A DNA stretch of 64,000 nucleotides from CAVSRC01 sp963762605. Lineage in GTDB: Bacteria > Pseudomonadota > Alphaproteobacteria > Rhizobiales > Kaistiaceae. Under the pieces are notes generated by a model, which had not been told where the DNA came from, made no database searches, and worked only from the letters and a program-made list of their open reading frames with translations. The position numbers were made by a program, and so were the translations under genes. The stretch spans positions 124,001-188,000 of the forward strand of contig CAVXLJ010000019.1 of assembly GCA_963762605.1 (NCBI GenBank). The letters run 5' to 3'. Below are positions 44,537 through 51,737 of the stretch, piece by piece (positions within the stretch are counted from its first letter, which is position 1; each line of letters opens with the position of its first letter).

Positions 44537-45574
44537 ATGAGCAACCCCATCCTGATCGAAGTCACCCGCGGCGCGCTGGTCGAGAGCGTTCATCGCGGCG
44601 CCATTGCCGTGGTCGATGCCAGGGGCAACGCGCGGGCGGCGATTGGCGATATCGGGCAGCGCGTCTTCCCGCGCTCGGCGGTCAAGGCGCTGCAGGCCCT
44701 GCCGCTGGTCGAGAGCGGCGCCGCGGACCGTTACGGTTTCGGCAATGCCGAGCTGGCGCTTGCCTGTTCCTCCCATAACGGCGAGCCGCGCCATGTCGAA
44801 ACGGCGGCGGCGATGCTGGCGAAAGCGGGCAGAAGCGAAGCCGATCTCGAATGCGGCGCCCAGATACCGTCGTCGCGCACCGCTGCCGAAGCGCTCGTGC
44901 GCGCGGGCCGTGAGCCGGGGCCGATCCACAACAACTGCTCGGGCAAACATGCCGGCTTCATCTGCCTTGCCTGCCATCGCGGGTACGATCCGAAAGGCTA
45001 CGTCCAGCCCGACCATCCGGCGATGCGTGAGATCACGGCGACGCTGTCGGAGATGACCGGCACCAGCCTCGGGCCGGAGGTGCGCGGCATCGATGGCTGC
45101 TCGATCCCCACCTATGCAATTCCCATCGACCGTCTGGCGCTTGCCTTCGCCCGCTTCATCACCGGCGAGGGGCTTTCGCCCGAACGTGCGCGCGCCGCGC
45201 GCCGGCTCAGCCAAGCCTGTATGGCGGAGCCGTTCATGGTCGCCGGCACCGAGCGTTACTGCACCGACGTCATGGCGGCTCTGCCCGGTCGTGTCTTCGT
45301 CAAGACCGGCGCCGAGGGTGTCTACTGCGCGGCTTTGCCGGAGCTCGGGCTGGGCGTGGCGCTGAAATGCGACGACGGCGGAACACGCGCCGCCGAGACC
45401 ATGATGGCGGCGGTGATCGACGCGCTTGTTCCCATGAGCCCGGCGGAACGCAAGCGCCTAGCCGACCGCCTGTCGCCACCGGTGTTCAGCCGCAGGGGTG
45501 CGCTCGTCGGCACGGTCCGCCCGGTCTCTGGCCTGGTTGAATCACTGCGACAGGATAGGCCGCTAACTAGCTGA
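44537..45574 (+). CDS. ansA: zinc-containing rhizobial-type L-asparaginase (ReAV family)
   Basis: The 345-residue protein matches the Rhizobium etli ReAV family residue by residue at the active site: Ser47/Lys50 (FPRSAVK), Ser79 (CSSHNGE), Cys134/Lys137 (NCSGKHAG), Cys188 (GIDGCSIP) and Lys256 (VFVKTG), equal to ReAV Ser48/Lys51, Ser80, Cys135/Lys138, Cys189 and Lys263. It hydrolyses asparagine to aspartate and ammonia in the cytoplasm. ATG 44537 is preferred over a GTG at 44516 that would overlap the previous gene. Its end overlaps the convergent TIGR03808 gene by 8 nt. Confidence 0.92.
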   Translation: MSNPILIEVTRGALVESVHRGAIAVVDARGNARAAIGDIGQRVFPRSAVKALQALPLVESGAADRYGFGNAELALACSSHNGEPRHVETAAAMLAKAGRSEADLECGAQIPSSRTAAEALVRAGREPGPIHNNCSGKHAGFICLACHRGYDPKGYVQPDHPAMREITATLSEMTGTSLGPEVRGIDGCSIPTYAIPIDRLALAFARFITGEGLSPERARAARRLSQACMAEPFMVAGTERYCTDVMAALPGRVFVKTGAEGVYCAALPELGLGVALKCDDGGTRAAETMMAAVIDALVPMSPAERKRLADRLSPPVFSRRGALVGTVRPVSGLVESLRQDRPLTS

Positions 45575-46931
45575 TCCGATTCCGTTCGACCATGAGCTGC
45601 GGATAGTCCTTCGCGCCGTTCTGGGCGAGATCGCCGGTGGCCGCCTTGTCCCAGCGCATGCCGACCACGGCGCCCCTGTCCGCGCCTGAGATCAGGTTGT
45701 CGCTGATGACCGCCGAGCCGGCACCGTCGACGACGCTGACCGCGATCCCGAGCGGTGCCCGGCGGATCACATTGCCGGTCGCCGCCACGTCGCGCAGATA
45801 CGGCCCCCAGCCGAGCTGCATGCCATAGAGCGCCGCCCCGTCGATGACGTTGCCGTTCACCGCCACGTCCGCCTCGACGCCGATGCCGACGCCGAAGGTC
45901 GGGCTCTTGGCGCCGGGCGGGTAGGGGCCCTTGCCGGTGATGTCGCGCAATATGTTGCCCGACACCACGCCGATATGGCCGCCGCTGTCGAAATTGGTGA
46001 CGCTGATGCCGCTCGCCGCGCCGGCGACGAGGTTGTTGGCGATGAGCGCTCCGGCGAAGCCGAATTCCGAATAGATCGCCACCTCGCCCGAACGCAGGCA
46101 GCTATTGCCGGTGATCTGGACGTTGTCGGCGGAATTCGCCCGTACGGACGTGAACGCGCAGTCGGCAATCCGGTTGTTGGCGACGATCACGCCGTGGGCG
46201 CGGAAAATGTTGATCCCGTTGCCGTTTTCGCCAGTGCCCCCGGCCTTCGCGGCGATCCGCTCGACCCGGTTGCCGCTGACCATGGTGCCGTCTTCCCCGG
46301 CCGTCCAGCGCCACACGAGGATGCCGCCATTGCCGCAATCGGTGACGATGTTGTCGGTGATCGCGAGCCCCGTCGATTCGATCGCGCGAATGCCGGCACC
46401 GGCGGCATTGGTCACCGTCGTACGCGCGATGCGCCCGGCCGAGCGGTCGAGCGCCAGGCCGCCGCCGGCGCTGTTGGTGATGACGCAGTCCTCGATCGCC
46501 ACGCCATTGCATTCGGCCAGATGCACCAGTCCCGGAACATAGTCGGCGACGGCCAGGCCGGCGCCGTCGATGGTCAGGCCGGTGAGCGCCACCATCTCGG
46601 AGCGCGCTGCGGTGATCATGCTGTCGCCGCCGGAAAACACCAGTTTCGTCGCGCCCGGTACGCCCGACAGGCGCACGCGCGGCGGCAGCCTGAGGTTCGA
46701 GATCATGTAGGTGCCGGCCTGCAGGAAGACCTGACGGTCCTCTTGCGAGGCGGTTTCGAGCAGGCGCTGCAGGATGTGGCTCTGGTCTTCCGCCTTTTGC
46801 GCGTTCAGGCCGAGTTCGGCGCCGTTCAGCGTACCGCGCAGCACCGGCCCGCTGGGGTCGGTGGCGGCAACGGCGGGCAGGGTGACCGCTGTGGCGCCGG
46901 CGGCGCCAAGCAGAAAACTGCGTCGATTCAT
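45567..46931 (-). CDS. TAT-exported right-handed beta-helix protein, TIGR03808 type
   Basis: The 454-residue protein starts with a twin-arginine signal (MNRRSFLLGAAGA, cut near AVA). The rest is built from parallel beta-helix repeats with regular GN.I/NNRI turns (ITDNIVTDCGNGG, VSGNRVERI, VANNRIADC). It matches the rhizobial TIGR03808 family of TAT-translocated repeat proteins, whose role is unknown; beta-helices often bind or process polysaccharides, but no pectinase-type catalytic set is evident. It stands alone, convergent with the asparaginase gene. Confidence 0.88.
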   Translation of the reverse strand: MNRRSFLLGAAGATAVTLPAVAATDPSGPVLRGTLNGAELGLNAQKAEDQSHILQRLLETASQEDRQVFLQAGTYMISNLRLPPRVRLSGVPGATKLVFSGGDSMITAARSEMVALTGLTIDGAGLAVADYVPGLVHLAECNGVAIEDCVITNSAGGGLALDRSAGRIARTTVTNAAGAGIRAIESTGLAITDNIVTDCGNGGILVWRWTAGEDGTMVSGNRVERIAAKAGGTGENGNGINIFRAHGVIVANNRIADCAFTSVRANSADNVQITGNSCLRSGEVAIYSEFGFAGALIANNLVAGAASGISVTNFDSGGHIGVVSGNILRDITGKGPYPPGAKSPTFGVGIGVEADVAVNGNVIDGAALYGMQLGWGPYLRDVAATGNVIRRAPLGIAVSVVDGAGSAVISDNLISGADRGAVVGMRWDKAATGDLAQNGAKDYPQLMVERNRIS

Positions 46932-47026
46932 GCCCGAAAACTCCTGATTCCGGAATCGACTGCAGGCAGTTCAAGTCTTGTGCCGGCGGAACCGTGCCGG
47001 AATGGGACGTCCGGCCTGGCGTGCCC

Positions 47027-47845
47027 TCAGTCCAGCCCGAGCCTGCCGCGCAGCGTCGAGAGGTCTTCGGCCAGCGTGTTGACGGAGGCCGCGAGCACCG
47101 TACGGTCGGCCGCGCTCAGCTTGTCGTAGGTCGCGTAACCGTCGCCTTGCTTGTACTTGGCCAGCGTCTCGTCGACGGTGTGGAAGTTGGCCGAAACCTT
47201 GGCGACGAAGGCGTCGTCCTTGAGCAGCGGCTTGACCAGCTCGAAGATCTTCTGGGAGCCATCGATATTGCCCTTGAAGTCCCACAGATCGGTGTGGCTG
47301 TAGCGGTCCTCCTCGCCGGAAATCTTGGTCGCGGCGACCTCTTCCATCAGCGCCGCGGCGCCGCCGACCACCGTCTCGGGCGGGAAGGTGAGGTCGGCGA
47401 TGCGTCGGTCGAGGTCGGTGACGTCGGCAAGCAGCTTGTCGGCATAGGTGTCGAGCCCCTCGGTGCTGTCCGTCTCCCACAGGCCGAATTCGATGCGGTG
47501 GAAGCCGGTGAAGGCCGGGTCCTTCTCGCCCTTCTCGTAGTCGTCGGCGCGCGCGTCGATCGACACGTCGAGATCGCTGAACAGCTCCGCGATCGGTTCG
47601 ATCGCCTCATAGGTCATGCGCGTCGGGGCATAGAGCGATTTGGCTTTCTCGATATCACCCACCTTGATGGCGTCGACGAACGCGCCGGTGTCCTTGACCA
47701 GTTTGGCCGTGTGTTCGGCAACGTAGAGCTTGTAGGTGGCGAGCGGCTCGACGAGATCGAGGGTTGCATCGGTGGACGCGGTGGCGCTGAGCGGTGCGGT
47801 CAGCACCGCCAGCGTTGCCGCCGCGAGCAGAGGTGCAAGCTTCAT
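47027..47845 (-). CDS. efeM: EfeM-like periplasmic imelysin protein (EfeO without cupredoxin domain)
   Basis: The 272-residue protein has a Sec signal peptide (1-23) and one imelysin/M75 domain with the metal motif HxxE in GFHRIEFGLW. EfeM is the short paralogue of EfeO that lacks the N-terminal cupredoxin domain. It is the last gene of the efeUOB operon, 21 nt after efeB. It is clearly related to but distinct from the EfeO upstream (shared KVY/YKLYV, HRIE, DL..ID..L). It presumably helps feed ferric or ferrous iron to the importer. Confidence 0.87.
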   Translation of the reverse strand: MKLAPLLAAATLAVLTAPLSATASTDATLDLVEPLATYKLYVAEHTAKLVKDTGAFVDAIKVGDIEKAKSLYAPTRMTYEAIEPIAELFSDLDVSIDARADDYEKGEKDPAFTGFHRIEFGLWETDSTEGLDTYADKLLADVTDLDRRIADLTFPPETVVGGAAALMEEVAATKISGEEDRYSHTDLWDFKGNIDGSQKIFELVKPLLKDDAFVAKVSANFHTVDETLAKYKQGDGYATYDKLSAADRTVLAASVNTLAEDLSTLRGRLGLD

Positions 47846-47866
47846 GAGGGAGTTCTCCTTGTCGCC

Positions 47867-49171
47867 TTAGGGATGGTTCGTGGCCGCGGACGCGACCGCT
47901 GCGACCAGTTCCTGGCCGAGATAGCCGCCTGGCGCCCGGACTCCGGGAAGAACGAAGAAATAGCCGCCGCCGACGGGCTTGATGTATTCCTCGAGCGGCT
48001 CGCCGTTCAGGCGCTTCTGCACCGTGATGAAGCCCTTCTCGAGGTCGGCCTGGTAGACGATGAACAGGAGCCCCTGGTCGATCTGGCCGTTCCGGGTGGC
48101 GCCGTCCGAATAGTTGAACGGCCGCCGCAGGATCAGGTTTGCCTCAGTTGCCGGGACGCGCGGATTGGCGCGCCGGATATGGGCGGTGAGCGGCGTGATC
48201 TTGCCTTGCGGGTCGGCGCCGTAGTTCGGCACATCATGCTCGCGCCGGCCGTCGAGCGGCGCCCCACTCGCCTTCTTGCGCCCGAAGATGTGCTGCTGCT
48301 CCTGCAGCGGCGTGCGATCCCAGCGCTCGACGAAATTGCGGATGATGCGCACCGCCTGGTAGCTGCCGCCAACCGCCCAGTCCGGTTCGCCATGATCGGC
48401 GCCGACCCAGACGATGCGGTCCATCAGCGCGGCGCTGGTGGAATCCGGATTGGCGGTGCCGTCGCGGAAGCCGAGGAAGTTGCGCGCGCTCTGCCGCGTG
48501 CCGTCGGGATTGCGCTTGACCACGGCCGGCACGTTGCCGTCCTGCAGCCAGCGCAGCACCAGGAATTCGGACGTGTTCCTGACGATGTCGCGCAGCGCGT
48601 GGATGACCGTGTCCTGGGTATTGGCGCAGAACTGCAGCGCCAGATCGCCATGGCAGAGATCGGGTTCGAGCGCGTCGTTGGGGAATTGCGTCATGCGCTG
48701 AAGCTGGCGCGGCTTGTGCGGCTTGAGCCAGGGCCGGTCCTCGAACAGCGAAGCGCCGAGCGACACGGTGACGGTGAGATCGTCCGGCGCGACGACCGGC
48801 CCGAGGATGCCGGAATCGGCCGGCGGCAGCTTGGGGTCGAATTGCGGCGGCTGGCCGCCCTGGGTGAGGAAGACGATGCGTTCGGTCAGGCGGCGGAGCA
48901 TCGCCTCGAGGTCCGCTGCGTCGCGTACCACAACATTGAACGCCGCCACCATGCCGTTGGCCGGGCGCGGCGTTGTGATCCCGGCCTGATGCACACCGTG
49001 GAAGGGCTGGCGGCCGCTCGCCGCGACGAAGGGGGCGGGTGCGTCGGCGGCGTGTGCGCCATCGGCGGCGGTGTCTGCACGCGCTGGCGACAGCGCCCCG
49101 GCGAGCGTTCCGCTGGCGGCGGCGCCAAGCCCGAGGAGCAGCTTGCGGCGATCGGTGGCGAACGTGGACAT
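47867..49171 (-). CDS. efeB: EfeB, TAT-exported DyP-type haem peroxidase/deferrochelatase
   Basis: The 434-residue protein opens with a twin-arginine signal (DRRKLLLGLGAAASG) and is a dye-decolourising-type peroxidase with the GFRDGTANP motif carrying the catalytic Asp. It sits in the periplasm, where EfeB oxidises ferrous iron for uptake or takes iron out of haem. It lies 30 nt behind efeO. The length is normal for the family, and the haem-ligand His is probably in the RREHDVPNYG region, though I cannot be certain. Confidence 0.92.
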   Translation of the reverse strand: MSTFATDRRKLLLGLGAAASGTLAGALSPARADTAADGAHAADAPAPFVAASGRQPFHGVHQAGITTPRPANGMVAAFNVVVRDAADLEAMLRRLTERIVFLTQGGQPPQFDPKLPPADSGILGPVVAPDDLTVTVSLGASLFEDRPWLKPHKPRQLQRMTQFPNDALEPDLCHGDLALQFCANTQDTVIHALRDIVRNTSEFLVLRWLQDGNVPAVVKRNPDGTRQSARNFLGFRDGTANPDSTSAALMDRIVWVGADHGEPDWAVGGSYQAVRIIRNFVERWDRTPLQEQQHIFGRKKASGAPLDGRREHDVPNYGADPQGKITPLTAHIRRANPRVPATEANLILRRPFNYSDGATRNGQIDQGLLFIVYQADLEKGFITVQKRLNGEPLEEYIKPVGGGYFFVLPGVRAPGGYLGQELVAAVASAATNHP

Positions 49172-49201
49172 GGCAGTCTTCCTGGAGTCTTCGGTCAGGT
49201 T

Positions 49202-50383
49202 TCAGGCGATGCCGAGCGCGCCGTTGACGGCGGCGAGCGCTTCAGCCAGCGCCTTGAAGTCATCGGCCAACGCCTTGCGCTGACTCGCTGAAACCGTGTC
49301 GTAGGCGGGCCACGCGTCGCCTTGCTTGAGTGCGGCCAGCGCACCCGATGCGGCGGCAAGCTTCGCGTCGACGGCCGCCATTGCCGTCGGCGCGACGGGC
49401 TCCGCTATCGGCCGCAGCAGGCCGACGAGCTTGGTGATGCCTTGCAGGTTGGCGTCGATGTCGCTGAGGTCGGTGCCGGCATAGCGGTTCTCGCCTTGCG
49501 CGATCCGCCCCTCGGCCAGTTGCTCGGCCAGCCGTGCCGCGCCGTCGGCAAGGTCGGCGGGCAGGAGTTTCAGTCCGCCGAGACGCTCCTTCAGCGCTGC
49601 GAGGTCGCTGACCAGCCGGTCCGCAACGGCGGGCAGGTCGGCGGCATCGCCACCGCCATAGAGCGCATATTCGATGCGGTGATAGCCGGTGAAGGCGGGG
49701 TCGGCCTCACGCTTGGCGAGATACTCCGCCACCGGATCGATGGCATCGGCGAGGTCGGCGAAGCGCCAGGCGGTTGGCGCGACGCGCTCGTAAGGCACCC
49801 GCGCCTCGGCATAGAGCGCGCGCGCCTGGTTGAGGTCGCCGGCATGGATGGCGTTTGCCAGACCCTGCGCCGCGCTCACCATCGCGCTGCCCTGCAGGAT
49901 CAGATAAACCTTGTATTCCGACAGCGCGCCGATGAAGGCGCGGGTGTCCGGCGTCTTGCCACGCCCGCCGGTCGCCCCGTCCGCCGTGACGTGCAGCGTG
50001 CCGCTCGGATTGGAGAGCAGGCCGCAGGTGATGGCGTAGTCGCCCGGCACGAGCCGCGCATCGAGCGTCGCCTTGAGCCCCGGCGCGATGTTCTCGCGCT
50101 CGGCGACCACCATCACGCCGTCGAGGATTTCCCATTCGACCGGTCGGTCGGATGTGTTGGTGATCTCGAAGCTGCGCTTGCCCGCCGGCACCGTCAGTTC
50201 GTTCGGCTCGCAGGCGCTTGCGGTCACCGTAATGCGGATGGCGCTGGGACTGCTTGGCGTTCCGCGTATCTGGCTCGCGGCGTAAAAGGCGACACCGCCG
50301 CCCAGAGTCAGCGCGGCCGCGACCGGCACCGCGAAACGCAGGGCACGCGGCGCGCCGCCCGTCGTCGCGTCAGGAGCCGGCAT
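49202..50383 (-). CDS. efeO: EfeO, periplasmic cupredoxin-imelysin iron-binding protein
   Basis: From ATG 50383 the protein is 393 residues. It has an N-terminal signal/anchor (about 18-35), a cupredoxin-like domain (ITVTASACEPNELTVPAGKRSFEITN, DYAITCGLLSNPSGTL) and a C-terminal imelysin domain with the metal motif HRIE (GYHRIEYALYGG). EfeO binds iron and passes it to the EfeU permease. Its start overlaps the end of efeU by 14 nt. The open frame reaches to 50485, but the extra N-terminal part is Ser/Pro-rich and belongs to the efeU coding region. Confidence 0.9.
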   Translation of the reverse strand: MPAPDATTGGAPRALRFAVPVAAALTLGGGVAFYAASQIRGTPSSPSAIRITVTASACEPNELTVPAGKRSFEITNTSDRPVEWEILDGVMVVAERENIAPGLKATLDARLVPGDYAITCGLLSNPSGTLHVTADGATGGRGKTPDTRAFIGALSEYKVYLILQGSAMVSAAQGLANAIHAGDLNQARALYAEARVPYERVAPTAWRFADLADAIDPVAEYLAKREADPAFTGYHRIEYALYGGGDAADLPAVADRLVSDLAALKERLGGLKLLPADLADGAARLAEQLAEGRIAQGENRYAGTDLSDIDANLQGITKLVGLLRPIAEPVAPTAMAAVDAKLAAASGALAALKQGDAWPAYDTVSASQRKALADDFKALAEALAAVNGALGIA

Positions 50384-51230
50384 TGACGTCTCCGCGGAGG
50401 TCGGCGGCCTGCAATTGAGGTCGGGGAGCCGGCGCGGAGCGCAGGAAGAAGAAGAAGGTGACGACGAGGAAGGCGACATAGACAATCGCCTGACCGACGG
50501 TGGGCGCCTCCTGATAGTTGAAGATGCCGCCGAGGATCACGCCCGGCAGGCTCGATTCGGGCAGGATGGCGCTGAGGTCGTAGGCGTGCGCCTGCAACGC
50601 ATTCCACAGCCCTGCCTCATGCAGATTGCCGAGGACGCCGGCGAGGAGCCCGGCGGCGACAAACAGGATGAACACACCCGTCCAGCGGAAGAAGAGGCGG
50701 AGATTCAGTCGCGCCCCGCCGACATAGATGGCGTAGCCGGCGGCAGCGGCGACCAGGATGCCGGCGAAGGCTGCGGCCGGTGCCGCCGGACCGGATGTCT
50801 GCTGGAAGATTGCCAGCAGGAAGAAGACCGATTCCAGTCCCTCGCGCGCCACGGCGAAGAAGACCATGCCAATCAGCGCCCAACTCTGGCCGGAAGGCGA
50901 GGAGAGGGCGGCGTCGATCGAGCTGTGCAGTTCCGCCTTGATCGAGCGCGCCGCGCGCCGCATCCAGAACACCATCCACACCAGCACCACCACGGCGACG
51001 GTGCGGACCGCAGCCTCGAACAGCTCCTGCGCCTTCTGCGGGAAGGAGGCGCTGGCCAACTGCACGCCGGCACCGACGAACAGCGACAGCGCAATGGCGA
51101 GCAAGACGCCGAGCCAGACGGCCGGCAGCCAGGCGGAGCGGCCGGTCTGCGTCAAATAAGTGGCGATGATGCCGGTGATGAGCGCGGCTTCCAGCCCCTC
51201 ACGCAGCATGATGAGAAACGCAGCGACCAT
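50370..51230 (-). CDS. efeU: EfeU/FTR1-family iron permease
   Basis: The 286-residue membrane protein (ATG 51230) has seven hydrophobic helices and two REGLE iron-binding motifs (LREGLEAAL near residue 9 and AREGLESVFF near 115), the signature of FTR1-type permeases. It moves iron through the inner membrane after oxidation by EfeB. It is the first gene of efeU-efeO-efeB-efeM. The longer frame to 51383 has no hydrophobic or signal features and is rejected. A candidate iron-control half-site lies about 260 nt upstream in an AT-rich stretch. Confidence 0.92.
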   Translation of the reverse strand: MVAAFLIMLREGLEAALITGIIATYLTQTGRSAWLPAVWLGVLLAIALSLFVGAGVQLASASFPQKAQELFEAAVRTVAVVVLVWMVFWMRRAARSIKAELHSSIDAALSSPSGQSWALIGMVFFAVAREGLESVFFLLAIFQQTSGPAAPAAAFAGILVAAAAGYAIYVGGARLNLRLFFRWTGVFILFVAAGLLAGVLGNLHEAGLWNALQAHAYDLSAILPESSLPGVILGGIFNYQEAPTVGQAIVYVAFLVVTFFFFLRSAPAPRPQLQAADLRGDVNAGS

Positions 51231-51552
51231 TCGTTCCGGCTCCCTTTCGGCAACGGTGCGGGCAAACCGACACGCAAGATGTGGCGGCTGGCGCACGAGG
51301 GTGTCGTTCCGGCAACCCGCGAAACACGCCGACGCGAACGACGAAAACAGACTTCTCCGCAGGCGCTGTCCTTGGGCTTTCACGACCGGCGCCGGTTCAA
51401 GGCCGACGCGAACATGTGCCGCGGACAGGGCGTCCGTATAAATGGAGGAACTCCAGAAAGCAAATAGTTATCAATAGTTTATATGTATTCTAAAGAAAAA
51501 CTAGGTGACCCTCGCTGATCTTCGCAGTACCTGGCAGAGCCTCACGGCGAGC
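51231..51552. other. upstream region of the efe operon, with an AT-rich promoter island
   Basis: No gene is seen. The part next to efeU is GC-rich and plain. Between 51440 and 51510 the sequence turns strongly AT-rich (AATAGTTATCAATAGTTTAT), which probably marks the promoter and iron-regulated site, leaving a leader of roughly 200 nt. Confidence 0.45.
51487..51494 (-). promoter_or_regulatory. possible iron-control half-site upstream of efeUOBM
   Basis: Toward efeU this reads TTTAGAAT, the same 8-mer found upstream of feoA at 13562-13569 and in the same orientation to the gene. It fits one arm of the Irr iron-control element. The second arm is not well kept. Confidence 0.35.
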
Positions 51553-51688
51553 CCTCTCCCCCCTTGCGGGGGAGAATAGCGGAGCCCGGTTTCGCACCGG
51601 CGAAACCGTTGGCGAAGCTCAGTGGGGGGTGAAGGCACGGCTTCAGCGATACCCCCCTCTCTGTCTCTCCCCCGCAAGGGGGGAGAGG
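51553..51688. repeat. rhizobial-type intergenic hairpin repeat with perfect 23-bp inverted ends
   Basis: Arms at 51553-51575 and 51666-51688 are exact reverse complements of each other. Each arm itself folds (CCCCCCTTGCGGGGG core). The inner part has further short palindromes such as GGTTTCGCACCGGCGAAACC. GC-rich palindromic elements of this kind are scattered in Mesorhizobium-like genomes. It lies 50 nt past the end of the methylmalonyl-CoA mutase gene and may act as its transcript end. Short open frames across it are repeat artefacts. Confidence 0.75.
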
Positions 51689-51737
51689 ACCCTCAAACGC
51701 GGTCTGTGCAATGGGTGCCCCGCGGGCAGCGGTGTCT

